Of a stretch of 64,000 bases of DNA, positions 16,242 through 24,771 are shown one piece after another. The stretch is from Williamsia muralis NBRC 105860 (GTDB taxonomy: Bacteria > Actinomycetota > Actinomycetes > Mycobacteriales > Mycobacteriaceae). A program made the position numbers and the translations under genes. Location: assembly GCF_001598915.1 (NCBI RefSeq), contig NZ_BDAP01000005.1, positions 372,001 to 436,000 of the forward strand, given 5' to 3'. Position 1 is the stretch's first letter; each line of letters begins with the position of its first letter. The notes under the pieces were generated by a model. The model saw nothing but the letters and a program-made list of their open reading frames with translations, was not told the origin of the DNA and did no database searches.

Positions 16242-16640
16242 TCAGAGGACCGGCTTGCCTAGCCGGCCGTGGTGCATGTCGTCTTCGAGTTTGTCGCGAT
16301 CGATCCGGGTCTCGGGGTAGATCATTGCGTGCCGGGTGCGTTCGTCGCATTCGTCGCACGTTGCCAAGCACACCATTCGGTCGTACTCCGTTTCCATCGA
16401 CCGGAGGTGCGCGGGTTTGCGTTGCTGGTGCGCCCAGTGGCCAGGGAGCTTACCGGTCGCTGTTTGGGGCTCACCTGTGGGCGAGTAGCCGTTACTTGGG
16501 GTGTAATCACTGAGAGTGCCGGCCAGGGCACCCGAGTGCCGACCAGCCACGCGCTTGCGATTCAGATGCCGCAGCGATCCGCAGACACAGCAGAGGGCCT
16601 GCATGTGTCGAGTGGAATCGAAGGGGATTTTCTTCTTCAT
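16242..16640 (-). CDS. Cys-rich putative zinc-binding protein, unknown
   Basis: A 132-residue basic protein with an N-terminal LCCVCG cluster (Cys17, 18, 20) and a second cluster CLATCDEC (Cys91, 95, 98), enough for a split zinc ribbon. GAAAGG lies seven bases before the ATG. It heads a two-gene unit with the membrane protein. It may be a small regulator or an inhibitor of a helper-phage function; no specific family is recognised. Confidence 0.65.
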   Translation of the reverse strand: MKKKIPFDSTRHMQALCCVCGSLRHLNRKRVAGRHSGALAGTLSDYTPSNGYSPTGEPQTATGKLPGHWAHQQRKPAHLRSMETEYDRMVCLATCDECDERTRHAMIYPETRIDRDKLEDDMHHGRLGKPVL

Positions 16641-16918
16641 GGTGTGACCTTTCAGTGATTGTCGTTGGACACCTACCGGTGACCCTGATCTTGATGACCC
16701 CCCATGGCCCTAGCCCATTTTTCCGCTGACCGTCTGTCATCCCACGACCGCTAGACCGTCCGGCACGGGGCCAGAAGGTTTCACGGTATGACCCAGGTCC
16801 GTCAATGATCAGTCGATGGTTGGGCGCGCCACCCGGTTGTGACGCCTTGCGCTGTCAGCACTTACCGGCCGGCGCTGGTTATGGTCGGGCGCCGGTAGAA
16901 GAACGACGGTGCGAGCCT
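16641..16918. other. 278-bp gap between the two leftward gene pairs
   Basis: No coding frame. It probably holds the promoter of the 16640 gene on its left side. Near 16863-16897 an imperfect GC-rich inverted repeat (TACCGG..GGCGC / GCGCCGGTA) may end transcription of the 16919 gene. No confident -35/-10 was found. Confidence 0.4.
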
Positions 16919-17107
16919 CTACAAGGCGTGTCTGGTGACGATCTGGTCGTAGGTGCGATCGTCGATGGGGTCGAATGACCAATTACCGGTGATCGCGTGA
17001 CAGGTGTCCGCGATACCGGTGATGTCGTAGTTGGTGGCTGGTGCGAGACCGGCGGTGGCGATGTCGCGAATGATTTGTTGTTCGGCGTCGTCGCGGGTGC
17101 GGATCAT
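16919..17107 (-). CDS. small protein, unknown
   Basis: A 62-residue protein starting MIRTRDDAEQQIIRDIATAG and containing NYDITGIADTCHAITGNW. The ATG at 17107 overlaps the previous stop by 4 bp (ATGA), which decides the start over a longer frame. Small proteins of this look occur in actinophage genomes; function unknown. Confidence 0.65.
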   Translation of the reverse strand: MIRTRDDAEQQIIRDIATAGLAPATNYDITGIADTCHAITGNWSFDPIDDRTYDQIVTRHAL

Positions 17108-17238
17108 GCTGCCCACCCCATTGCGACGAACAGGGTGCATGTGCCGACGAACAGGCCGTACATCGCCGTGAGGAAGAGTGCCACGGCCATGACCGCGGCC
17201 AATGGCGTGAGAATTATGTCGGATCGGTTGGGATGCAT
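17104..17238 (-). CDS. small membrane protein, unknown
   Basis: A 44-residue protein (MHPNRSDIILTPLAAVMAVA onward) with one or two membrane helices of about 30 hydrophobic residues. It is the first leftward gene next to attR and is coupled by ATGA to the 62-residue gene. Too short for family recognition. Confidence 0.55.
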   Translation of the reverse strand: MHPNRSDIILTPLAAVMAVALFLTAMYGLFVGTCTLFVAMGWAA

Positions 17239-17270
17239 GCCGAATCGCTTTCGGTCGTGCACGCCGATCA

Positions 17271-17288
17271 CTGGCACGTTTCTGGCAT
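17271..17288 (+). promoter_or_regulatory. right pair of integrase arm-type-like sites
   Basis: CTGGCAC at 17271-17277 and CTGGCAT at 17282-17288, again 11 bp apart and in the same orientation as the pair at 7148-7165. Confidence 0.5.
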
Positions 17289-17304
17289 GCCATGCCATCT
17301 GGGA

Positions 17305-17334
17305 AACAAAAAACCCGCTGTGAGCAGCGGGTTT
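17305..17334 (-). terminator. element-encoded terminator for tRNA-Asn
   Basis: Perfect 10-bp arms AAACCCGCTG (17311-17320) and CAGCGGGTTT (17325-17334) with a 4-base loop. Read leftwards they follow the tRNA 3' end by five bases, and a T-run (TTTTTTG) comes after. It lies inside the element, replacing the host terminator now stranded at 6954-6997. Confidence 0.8.
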
Positions 17335-17337
17335 ACT

Positions 17338-17369
17338 TGCTCCCCCAACTGGACTCGAACCAGTAACCG
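17338..17369. repeat. attR core within intact tRNA-Asn
   Basis: Second copy of the 32-bp repeat, here forming the 3' part of the complete tRNA-Asn. The element therefore restores a full tRNA at this end. Confidence 0.92.
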
Positions 17370-17412
17370 TCCGATTAACAGTCGGAAGCTCTGCCAATTG
17401 AGCTATGGGGGA
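17340..17412 (-). tRNA. tRNA-Asn (anticodon GTT)
   Basis: The 73-base complement folds correctly: acceptor TCCCCCA/TGGGGGA, D arm GCTC/GAGC, anticodon stem TCCGA/TCGGA with loop CTGTTAA, T arm ACTGG/CCAGT, discriminator G. CCA is not encoded in full. It is the integration target of the element and lies beside the Rv2342-like gene and dnaG, as asnT does in mycobacteria. Confidence 0.96.
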
Positions 17413-17598
17413 ATATCTGGCGCGAGCGCCGAACAATGACTTTAGCCTACAGGTGCGGGCACATGCCAAATCGCCTGCTCGCGGGGCGTCCGACCAGGCA
17501 AGTTCCGCGTGCGCCGACCACATCAGGCAGGATGGGGCGAGCAATCGCGAACACGGCGCCGTGTTCGCCCGTCACCTGCACTGGAGGCAAGACTTCCT

Positions 17599-17844
17599 AT
17601 GGTTCGATTCCTCGCCGCTGTCAGCGTCGGTTACGTCCTCGGGGCGAAAGCCGGTCGCAAGCGCTACGAGCAGATCAATCGCGCCTACCGCACCGTCGCC
17701 GCATCGCCCGCCACCAAGAAGGCTGTGGACGTGGGCAGGCAGAAGTTGTCGGAGAAGCTCAGCACCCAGCCCAAACTCACCGAGTTGCGTGAGATCGACG
17801 ACACCACCACCGTGTTGGGCCCCGATGAGGTCCGCAACAACTGA
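17599..17844 (+). CDS. conserved actinobacterial small protein, Rv2342-like
   Basis: An 81-residue protein with a hydrophobic N-terminus MVRFLAAVSVGYVLGAKAGR followed by RKRYEQI, and a C-terminal EIDDTTTVLGPDE. This pattern is conserved in mycobacteria next to dnaG (Rv2342). CTGGAGG lies about 12 bases before the ATG. The N-terminal glycine-rich hydrophobic segment suggests membrane association. Function unknown. It converges with dnaG. Confidence 0.75.
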   Translation: MVRFLAAVSVGYVLGAKAGRKRYEQINRAYRTVAASPATKKAVDVGRQKLSEKLSTQPKLTELREIDDTTTVLGPDEVRNN

Positions 17845-17853
17845 CCCAACCGG

Positions 17854-19797
17854 TCAGCCGGCGTCCTGAGTAGGCGCCACAGCCTGCTCGAGCAGGCTGC
17901 GCCGATAGGCCTCCAGGGCCACCAGATCGCCGAACAGCGCGTTGTAGGCATCGGGGTCGTCGCCGGGTGACATACGACGTAGCTTCGACTTGAGGTCGGC
18001 GATCTGGGCACCGACCCACACTTCTTGCAGCCGGGCCAGCACGCTGCCGACGTACTTCGGAATCATGTACTCCGACACCGGCATCGACTCGACGGCGAGT
18101 TCGGTCACCAGCGACTCCAGCACAGCGCCTTCGAGGCACTGACTGACGTTGTCCACCCACTGCGCTCCCCCATGCGACGTCCCCGTGCCCCCAGCGGTGG
18201 CGATGGCTTCGCGGATGACCTGGTACGCGGGCTCGGTGAAGCATTCGGGCGGCAGGGAATCGAACACCGTCCCGGCGATGGCGGGGTACTGCAGCGCGGC
18301 CTTGAGCGCCTCACGTTGGGCCCACAACCGTGGATCGGACGGACGTGGGCGAACCACGGTCGGCGTCTTCGAGTCGGCCTTCGGCCGATCTGCGTCCTGC
18401 ACCACATCAACCCGACGGTCCCGGTTCTTCGACGTGTCCGCGGCGCCGGAGCGGGCCGCTTTGGCCTGCTTGCCCGCTTCTTCGCGCACCCGCCGCAACA
18501 CCTGCGAGGTGTCGTCCCAGCCGACCCATCCGGCCAGCTGCCGCGCATACTCGTCCCGCAGCGCCACGTCGCGGATCCGTGCGACAACGGGCACCGCCTC
18601 CCGCAGAGCGTGAACCCGCCCCTCGGCCGTATCCAGGTCGTAGTTTCCCAGCAGAGCCTTCACCGCGAACTCGAACATCGGGATACGCCTGGCGATGAGA
18701 TCCCGGACGGCGGCGTCGCCGTGTTCCTGGCGCAGCTCGCAGGGATCCATCCCGTCGGGCGCCACCGCGACGAACGTCTGACCGGCAATGCTCTGTTCAC
18801 CCTCGAATGCCTTGAGCGCGGCAGCCTTTCCGGCCTCATCACCGTCGAAGGTGTAGATCACCTCGCCGCGGAAGTAGCTGTCGTCCATCATCAATCGACG
18901 CAACAGCGCGAGGTGGTCTTCGCCGAATGCGGTGCCACACGAGGCGATCGCCGTGGTGACGCCCGCCTGATGCATCGCCATCACGTCGGTGTAACCCTCG
19001 ACCACAACAGCTTGATGGCCCTTGGCAATCGACTTCTTGGCGTGGTCGAGACCGAACAGCACCTGAGACTTCTTGTACAACATCGTCTCTGGCGTGTTCA
19101 TGTACTTGCCCATGTTGTCGTCGTCGAACAACTTGCGGGCACCGAAACCGATGACGTCGCCGCCGAGATTGCGGATCGGCCAGAGCAATCGGCGATGGAA
19201 CCGGTCGATGGGGCCGCGCTGTCCCTGCTTCGAGAGCCCCGCGGCCTCGAGTTCGGCGAACTCGAAACCCTGAGACAGCAGGGCTTTGGTCATCTTGTCC
19301 CAGCCGGCCGGCGCGTAGCCCAGGCCGAACTTCAGCGCGACTGCGCCGTCGAACGACCGCTCGGTGAGGTAGTCGCGGGCGGTCTGGGCCTCAGGGGTCT
19401 TGAGTTGCTCCGCGTAGTACTTCTGGGCAGCCGCATTGGCCGCCACCAGCCGTGCTCTGGTTCCCCGATCACGGGCGACGCTGGTGCCGCCACCTTCGAA
19501 GCTGATCTGGTACCCGACCCGGTCGGCAAGCTGCTCGACAGCCTCGACGAAGCTGACGTGCTCCACCTTTTGCAGGAACGTGTACACGTCGCCGCCTTCA
19601 CCGCATCCGAAGCAGTGGAAGTGACCGTGATTGGGCCGAACATGGAACGACGGCGACTTCTCGTCGTGGAACGGGCACAGTCCCTTGAGGGAATCGGCGC
19701 CGGCCTTGCGCAGGGCGACATACTCACCGACAACTTCCTCGATGTGTGCCTTTTCGCGGATAGCGGTGATGTCGCGATCGGGAATTCGGCCTGCCAC
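17854..19797 (-). CDS. dnaG: DNA primase
   Basis: A 647-residue primase that makes RNA primers for chromosome replication. The N-terminal CHC2 zinc domain has CPFHDEKSPSF and HCFGCGEGGD. The TOPRIM core carries VVVEGYTDVMAM and the acidic FDGDEAG motif. The C-terminal third is the variable DnaB-interaction domain, typical in length for actinobacteria. dgt lies 108 bp upstream on the same strand. Confidence 0.97.
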   Translation of the reverse strand: MAGRIPDRDITAIREKAHIEEVVGEYVALRKAGADSLKGLCPFHDEKSPSFHVRPNHGHFHCFGCGEGGDVYTFLQKVEHVSFVEAVEQLADRVGYQISFEGGGTSVARDRGTRARLVAANAAAQKYYAEQLKTPEAQTARDYLTERSFDGAVALKFGLGYAPAGWDKMTKALLSQGFEFAELEAAGLSKQGQRGPIDRFHRRLLWPIRNLGGDVIGFGARKLFDDDNMGKYMNTPETMLYKKSQVLFGLDHAKKSIAKGHQAVVVEGYTDVMAMHQAGVTTAIASCGTAFGEDHLALLRRLMMDDSYFRGEVIYTFDGDEAGKAAALKAFEGEQSIAGQTFVAVAPDGMDPCELRQEHGDAAVRDLIARRIPMFEFAVKALLGNYDLDTAEGRVHALREAVPVVARIRDVALRDEYARQLAGWVGWDDTSQVLRRVREEAGKQAKAARSGAADTSKNRDRRVDVVQDADRPKADSKTPTVVRPRPSDPRLWAQREALKAALQYPAIAGTVFDSLPPECFTEPAYQVIREAIATAGGTGTSHGGAQWVDNVSQCLEGAVLESLVTELAVESMPVSEYMIPKYVGSVLARLQEVWVGAQIADLKSKLRRMSPGDDPDAYNALFGDLVALEAYRRSLLEQAVAPTQDAG

Positions 19798-19905
19798 GAC
19801 AGCAAGTCTAGGCCGCTGCGAGCGGTCGGTACCCGCCCCCCGAAAATGGTGGCTTTCGGCGACGCCGACCTGCGCAAACGCTCGCCCGAACCCACCAGAA
19901 CCGGG

Positions 19906-21210
19906 CTAGCCGAGGTGGGCTGACGCTCCGAGGTTCTGCTTGTCCATGCGCTCGAGACGGCCCTCGGTCATCGACGCGATCTGGTCGATGATCACCCGCA
20001 TGCGTCCTGCGTCGTCGGCTGCCTGGTGCCACGCGGGAACCAGCAACGGGTCGAGACCGCCGGGTGCGGCGTGCACCAGCCAGTTGGCGACCCGGTGGAT
20101 CCGGTCACGCTGGCGGGCCTGATGGGCACGATGGCGTGGATCGGAGAAAATGAACCGCAACGCCAGGGTCTTGAGCACCGCGACCTCGGCTGCCACGGCA
20201 GGCGGGATGACCAGATCCGCTTGATAGCGGCTGACACCGCGCTCCTGAGCCTCTCGACGGGTCATGCTGATCGCGGCGGACGCGAAACGGCCGACCAGTT
20301 CGCTGGTGAGCCGTTTGAGAGCCACCGAACGAGCCAGTGTCCCGTCGTACTCCCCGACCTCGTTCACGATGTCCATCCCCCACAGCCGGGCCGCCGCCTC
20401 GATCAGCACGTTCTCTTCGAGGCCGGGGAACTCACGTAGTCCGACTGCCGCCAGGTCGCGCTGATCGGTGGGGTTTCCGAGGCTCCGCAGGTCGATGCGC
20501 CCGGCCATCACGCCGTCCTCGACATCGTGCACCGAGTAGGCCACGTCATCCGACCAGTCCATCACCTGGCATTCGAGCGACTGCCTTTTATCGGTGCGGC
20601 CGTTGCGGATCCAGTCGAGCATCGCCGAATCATCGCCGTAGGCGCCGAACTTCGCGCCGGGAGACGGCCGCGTCCAGGGATACTTCAACGTGGCATCCAG
20701 CGACGCCCTGGTCAGGTTGAGTCCTGCGCTGTGTCCCTCGGCGTCAAGGATTTTCGGTTCGAGTCGAGTCAGGATGCGAAGGTTCTGGGCGTTGCCCTCG
20801 AAGCCGCCATACTCGCTGCTGACCTCGTCCAACGCGCGCTCACCGTTGTGGCCGTACGGCGGGTGTCCGATGTCGTGCGCCAGGCCCGCAAGGTCCACCA
20901 GGTCGGGATCGCATCCCACCCCGATCGCGATCCCGCGGCCGATCTGGCCGACCTCGAGGGAATGGGTGAGCCGGGTACGGGGGGTGTCACCCTCGTGCGG
21001 ACCGACGACCTGTGTCTTGTCGGCCAACCGGCGCAGCGCAGCACAGTGCAGAACCCGCGCCCGATCCCGGGCGAAGGCACTGCGATAGTCGTTGCGGGTG
21101 CCGGCGAGTCCGGCCACTTTTGAGCCTTCAGGGACCAGCCGTTCGACATCGGCCTCGTTGTACTCGGCTCGTAGGACCGGCGGGGGCGTTCCCGCGGACG
21201 AGTCAGTCAA
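19906..21210 (-). CDS. dgt: deoxyguanosinetriphosphate triphosphohydrolase-like protein
   Basis: A 434-residue HD-domain dNTPase. The metal-binding motifs are [13 protein letters not shown] and [15 protein letters not shown]. The start appears to be TTG at 21210, overlapping the cold-shock gene stop by 8 bp (TTGACTGA), which suggests coupling. It hydrolyses dNTPs to nucleosides and triphosphate, helping control nucleotide pools. It sits directly before dnaG as in mycobacteria. Confidence 0.93.
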   Translation of the reverse strand: MTDSSAGTPPPVLRAEYNEADVERLVPEGSKVAGLAGTRNDYRSAFARDRARVLHCAALRRLADKTQVVGPHEGDTPRTRLTHSLEVGQIGRGIAIGVGCDPDLVDLAGLAHDIGHPPYGHNGERALDEVSSEYGGFEGNAQNLRILTRLEPKILDAEGHSAGLNLTRASLDATLKYPWTRPSPGAKFGAYGDDSAMLDWIRNGRTDKRQSLECQVMDWSDDVAYSVHDVEDGVMAGRIDLRSLGNPTDQRDLAAVGLREFPGLEENVLIEAAARLWGMDIVNEVGEYDGTLARSVALKRLTSELVGRFASAAISMTRREAQERGVSRYQADLVIPPAVAAEVAVLKTLALRFIFSDPRHRAHQARQRDRIHRVANWLVHAAPGGLDPLLVPAWHQAADDAGRMRVIIDQIASMTEGRLERMDKQNLGASAHLG

Positions 21211-21673
21211 ACACCCAGCCCCGGGCGATGGCGAAGTCGGTGACCCGCTGCCGGATCGCCAAGATCTGCGCGGCGGTCAGAGTTCCTGAAGCGTCGAGCA
21301 GGAGCTCGGTGATCTCCTCTGAGAAGGTGCCCGCATCCAGGGTGGCGGCATCGTTGTGGCGCGGCTTGCGGCGGTCGTCGCGGCTGTCGTGCTTGCGGTC
21401 CGGGCGTCCGCTGTCGCGCCCGCCCTCTGAACGCCGCGGACGCTCCGGAGCGGATCCGGCTGGTGCTGCACCGGTCACCACCAGGTTGATCGCCTTGGAT
21501 CCCCGGTCGGTCTCTTCGATGTCGAACTCGACGGCCGCACCGGGTTTGAGCGAATGCTCGTCGATGTCGATGTCGTTGATGTGGAGGAACACATCCGAGC
21601 CACCGGCGTCGGGTGCCAAGAACCCAAATCCCTTGTTGGGATCAAAATGAACGATTTTCCCGCTTACAGACAC
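21203..21673 (-). CDS. cold-shock-domain protein with C-terminal extension
   Basis: A 156-residue protein. Residues 1-65 form a cold-shock domain ([18 protein letters not shown] and [10 protein letters not shown]), then a long basic and Arg/Asp-rich linker (residues about 75-110), and a helical C-terminus ([20 protein letters not shown]). GGAGAG nine bases before the GTG at 21673 makes this start more likely than an ATG 24 bases upstream. It should bind single-stranded RNA or DNA. The linker is probably disordered. Confidence 0.85.
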   Translation of the reverse strand: MSVSGKIVHFDPNKGFGFLAPDAGGSDVFLHINDIDIDEHSLKPGAAVEFDIEETDRGSKAINLVVTGAAPAGSAPERPRRSEGGRDSGRPDRKHDSRDDRRKPRHNDAATLDAGTFSEEITELLLDASGTLTAAQILAIRQRVTDFAIARGWVFD

Positions 21674-21815
21674 AACTACCCACTCTCCTGCCGTCACTCT
21701 CGGCCGCGCCCCATGCGCGCCCAGACGGCTTGCTGCAGAACCCGAGTATCCCAGATCAGACGGATTTCAGACAGTTCAGCTGCCGAATACGTCTACGGCG
21801 CGACCACACCGGTCG

Positions 21816-22316
21816 TCAGCGGTTGTCTTTCTTCGCCTGCCGACGTTTGCCCGCAGCCTTCGACGACGCCGCAATCTTCTTGCGGCCGGGCGACTTCCGC
21901 GTCTTGTCAGCGCGGGTGGTCCCCTCGGAGATCACTGTGCCCTTGCCGTCGGCAGGGCCGCTGAACGATGTGCCCTCGCCCTTCGCGTTCGACAGGCGTT
22001 CTTTCTTGAGCTCGGCAGCGCTGCGTTTCGCGACAACACCCAGCTGCCTGCTCACCCGCGCCAGAGCGGCCTCGAAGGCCTCCGCCTTGGCTGCGTTGTG
22101 CTTGGTGGCGGGCCGGGCGGCACCGCGTCCGCCCTTCGCGCGTACGGATTGGGCAGCGGCCTGCCGGTAATTCTTCACGTGCTTGTTGCGGGCGCGCCGA
22201 GTTCGCATGTGCAACTCGATCAGTGTGTCCTCGTCCAAGTCGGCTAGTTGCTTTCGCTTGGTCTGGCGAACCAAGCGGTACTCGTCCTCGGACAGAGACT
22301 TCAAGACCTTCTTCAT
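21816..22316 (-). CDS. basic protein, unknown
   Basis: A 166-residue protein rich in Lys, Arg and Ala, starting MKKVLKSLSEDEYRLVRQTK. A helical middle part includes ELHMRTRRARNKHVKNYRQA, and the C-terminus is very basic (GRKKIAASSKAAGKRRQAKK). It is likely to bind nucleic acid, by composition only. It lies between glyS and the cold-shock gene on the same strand. Family not recognised. Confidence 0.65.
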   Translation of the reverse strand: MKKVLKSLSEDEYRLVRQTKRKQLADLDEDTLIELHMRTRRARNKHVKNYRQAAAQSVRAKGGRGAARPATKHNAAKAEAFEAALARVSRQLGVVAKRSAAELKKERLSNAKGEGTSFSGPADGKGTVISEGTTRADKTRKSPGRKKIAASSKAAGKRRQAKKDNR

Positions 22317-22377
22317 GACCCGCTCCTGACTGATCGGCGACGCTGCCTACGGCGATCATAGGCAGCGGCGCCTGCGG

Positions 22378-23766
22378 TCAGCAGCCGATCAGGCGGACGG
22401 CCAGATACTCGACGACCTTGTCCAGGGCGACCCGCTCCTGGGTCATGGTGTCGCGCTCGCGCACTGTCACCGCGTTGTCCTCGAGAGTGTCGAAGTCGAT
22501 GGTGACGCAGAACGGTGTGCCGATCTCGTCCTGGCGGCGGTACCGCTTGCCGATGCCCTGGGCGTCATCGAAGTCGACATTCCAGTTCTGGCGCAGTTCG
22601 GCGGCGAGGTCTTTCGCCTTGGGTGACAACTGCTCGTTGCGCGACAGCGGGAGCACGGCCACCTTCACCGGGGCCAGTCGCCGATCGAGCTTGAGAACCG
22701 TGCGGGTGTCGGTGCCGCCCTTGGCATTCGGGACCTGCTCTTCGGTGTACGCGTCACAGAGGAAGGCCATCAACGAGCGGGTCAGACCGGCGGCCGGCTC
22801 GATCACGTACGGCACGTAGCGCTCACCGGACGCTTGATCGAAGAACGACAGGTCCTCGCCCGAATGCTTGATGTGGGTCCCGAGGTCGAAGTCCGTGCGG
22901 TTGGCCACACCCTCGAGCTCGCCCCATTCGCCTCCGGCGAATCCGAAGCGGTACTCCACGTCCACCGTTCCCTTGGAGTAATGCGACAGCTTCTCTTTGG
23001 GGTGGTCGTACAGACGCAGGTTGTCCCGATCGATACCAAGGTCGGTGTACCACTTGAGCCGGTAGTCGATCCAGTACTGATGCCAGGTCTCGTCCTCGCC
23101 GGGTTTGACGAAGAACTCCATCTCCATCTGCTCGAACTCACGGGTACGGAAGATGAAGTTTCCCGGCGTGATCTCGTTGCGGAAGCTCTTGCCGATCTGC
23201 CCGATGCCGAACGGCGGCTTCTTGCGCGTTGTCGTCATCACGTTCTTGAAGTTGATGAAGATGCCCTGCGCGGTTTCCGGTCGCAGGTAGTGGAGGCCGG
23301 CCTCGTCGTCGACCGGGCCGAGGTAGGTCTTCATCAGACCCGAGAACGCCCGGGGTTCGGTCCACGATCCGGGCTGGCCGGTTTCCGGGTCGTTGATGTC
23401 GGCCAGTCCGTTGGGCGGAAGGTGGCCGTGCTTGTTCTCGTAGGCCTCGATGAGATGGTCGGCGCGGTAGCGCTTGTGCGTGTGCAGCGACTCGACCAGT
23501 GGGTCGCTGAAGGTCTCCACGTGGCCGGAGGCTTCCCACACCTGGCGCGGCAGGATCACCGACGAGTCGAGACCGACGACGTCATCGCGCGAGGTGACCA
23601 TGTTCCGCCACCACTGCTTCTTGATGTTGTCCTTGAGCTCCACGCCGAGAGGGCCGTAGTCCCAGGCCGACTTGGTGCCGCCGTAGATTTCTCCACACGG
23701 ATACACCAGCCCCCGTCGTTTACAGAGGTTGACGACGGTTTCCACGAGATTGGTTTTGCCTGCCAC
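22378..23766 (-). CDS. glyS: glycyl-tRNA synthetase (class II, eukaryote-like homodimer)
   Basis: A 462-residue class II synthetase. N-terminal [20 protein letters not shown] and motif 2 [10 protein letters not shown] are characteristic, and [15 protein letters not shown] is the motif 3 region, with an anticodon-binding domain from about residue 360. It charges tRNA-Gly. It is divergent from smtB-zur, as in mycobacteria. Confidence 0.97.
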   Translation of the reverse strand: MAGKTNLVETVVNLCKRRGLVYPCGEIYGGTKSAWDYGPLGVELKDNIKKQWWRNMVTSRDDVVGLDSSVILPRQVWEASGHVETFSDPLVESLHTHKRYRADHLIEAYENKHGHLPPNGLADINDPETGQPGSWTEPRAFSGLMKTYLGPVDDEAGLHYLRPETAQGIFINFKNVMTTTRKKPPFGIGQIGKSFRNEITPGNFIFRTREFEQMEMEFFVKPGEDETWHQYWIDYRLKWYTDLGIDRDNLRLYDHPKEKLSHYSKGTVDVEYRFGFAGGEWGELEGVANRTDFDLGTHIKHSGEDLSFFDQASGERYVPYVIEPAAGLTRSLMAFLCDAYTEEQVPNAKGGTDTRTVLKLDRRLAPVKVAVLPLSRNEQLSPKAKDLAAELRQNWNVDFDDAQGIGKRYRRQDEIGTPFCVTIDFDTLEDNAVTVRERDTMTQERVALDKVVEYLAVRLIGC

Positions 23767-23881
23767 GCGACTAGCCTAACGGTCGCGCGCGGGGCCTCTG
23801 TCCCCCGGCAGCGCGCGGCCGGGACACGGCCGCGGACGTCCTGGCCGAGCGCGCCACGTTTGACATAGCGTCCAACGCATA

Positions 23882-23896
23882 TGAAAATGGTTGTCA
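23882..23896. promoter_or_regulatory. candidate Zur/SmtB operator upstream of smtB-zur
   Basis: TGAAAATGGTTGTCA is an imperfect palindrome close to the mycobacterial Zur-box consensus TGAAAATNATTTTCA (as I recall it). It lies 35 bp before the smtB start in an AT-richer patch between glyS and smtB. Autoregulation of the zinc-sensor operon is the expected logic. Confidence 0.5.
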
Positions 23897-23930
23897 AGAG
23901 CTTTCGTACGTTCGAACCCCGGGAGTAGTC

Positions 23931-24332
23931 GTGACAACCCAACCCCTCAGCGGCCGTTCCGCCGGTACCGGCCAATCAGAGATGGCTGCCGCGGGAACAG
24001 TCAGGCCATCCGCCGACAACCGTGTCGACAAGCAGGTCCTCGACGCTGCCGGCGAATTGCTCCGCGCGCTGTCGGCTCCTGTCCGTATCGCGATCGTTCT
24101 CGAACTGCTCTCCGGCGGACGATGCGTACACGAACTCGTAGGTGCATTGTCGGTACCGCAGCCGCTGATCAGTCAGCATCTCCGGGTGCTCAAATCGGCG
24201 GGCGTCGTCGAGGGCCGCCGTTCGGGCCGAGAGGTGCTGTACACGCTCGTCGACGACCACCTCGCGCACATCGTCACCGATGCGATCGCACACGCGACCG
24301 AGGAGTCCACGAACGGCGAGGCTCGGCCATGA
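23931..24332 (+). CDS. smtB: ArsR/SmtB-family metal-sensing repressor
   Basis: A 133-residue winged-helix repressor: PVRIAIVLELLSGGRCVHEL and PQPLISQHLRVLKSAGVVEG. The C-terminal helix VDDHLAHIVTDAIAHATEE has the Asp/His spacing of alpha-5 zinc sites in SmtB/CzrA. It overlaps zur by ATGA. In M. tuberculosis the equivalent Rv2358 represses itself and zur and is released by zinc. Confidence 0.88.
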   Translation: MTTQPLSGRSAGTGQSEMAAAGTVRPSADNRVDKQVLDAAGELLRALSAPVRIAIVLELLSGGRCVHELVGALSVPQPLISQHLRVLKSAGVVEGRRSGREVLYTLVDDHLAHIVTDAIAHATEESTNGEARP

Positions 24333-24742
24333 GCTCAGGCACCGAACAGCGTCCGGTCACCGGCGTCCGATCCACCAGGCAGCGCAGCGCCATCGCCGAA
24401 TTGCTCTCGGGCAGCGAAGAATTCCGGTCCGCCCAGGACCTCCACGATCAGCTCAAGGCCTCCGGACAGTCCATCGGGCTGACAACGGTGTACCGCAATT
24501 TGCAGGCCTTGGCCGACGCCGGTCAGGTCGATGTGCTGCGGACCGATTCGGGCGAATCGGTATACCGGCATTGCTCGTCGAACGATCACCATCACCACCT
24601 GGTCTGTCGCGAGTGCGGCACCACCGTGGAGGTGCAGGCCGACGTCGTCGAACAGTGGGCCACCGAGGTCGCGGCCCAACACGGGTTCGTCGACATCAGT
24701 CACACGGTCGAGGTGTTCGGCCGCTGTAGCGCCTGCTCCTGA
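24329..24742 (+). CDS. zur: zinc uptake regulator, Fur family
   Basis: A 137-residue Fur-family protein. The DNA-binding helix is IGLTTVYRNLQALADAGQVD. Metal ligands include the HHHHLVCRECG segment and the C-terminal CSAC pair, which forms a structural CxxC...CxxC zinc site. Coupling to smtB by ATGA matches the mycobacterial smtB-furB operon. It represses zinc importers and alternative ribosomal proteins when zinc is bound. Confidence 0.92.
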   Translation: MSSGTEQRPVTGVRSTRQRSAIAELLSGSEEFRSAQDLHDQLKASGQSIGLTTVYRNLQALADAGQVDVLRTDSGESVYRHCSSNDHHHHLVCRECGTTVEVQADVVEQWATEVAAQHGFVDISHTVEVFGRCSACS

Positions 24743-24771
24743 ACCGGCCGTCGAAACAGCCGAGACACCGG

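Larger units (their letters stand above)
7002..17369. mobile_element. integrated capsid-encoding, tailless phage-satellite-like element at tRNA-Asn
   Basis: A 10.3-kb element bounded by a 32-bp perfect direct repeat (7002-7033 and 17338-17369) equal to the 3' part of tRNA-Asn. It contains a tyrosine integrase next to the left end, an excisionase-like HTH, a TOPRIM-helicase primase, several tiny overlapping genes, a capsid module of four genes, and a short leftward operon at the right end. No terminase large subunit, portal, head-tail connector, tail, lysis or holin gene is seen. The size and content recall phiRv1/phiRv2 of M. tuberculosis and capsid-forming PICIs, but the structural gene set is smaller. 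Calling it a satellite is an inference; a decayed prophage is the main alternative, although every gene looks intact. Confidence 0.88.

Noticed and set aside
7183-17238. Terminase, portal, tail, lysin or holin genes in the element
   Set aside because: Each frame was read for Walker motifs, portal and tail signatures; the only ATPase is the primase-helicase and no membrane protein resembles a holin with a lysin partner.
18025-19923. Long rightward open frame of over 600 codons opposite dnaG
   Set aside because: Antisense shadow; all conserved DnaG motifs are on the other strand.
21674-21697. ATG 24 bases upstream as the start of the cold-shock protein
   Set aside because: The ATG lies before the GGAGAG ribosome-binding site, and the conserved domain begins right after the GTG at 21673.
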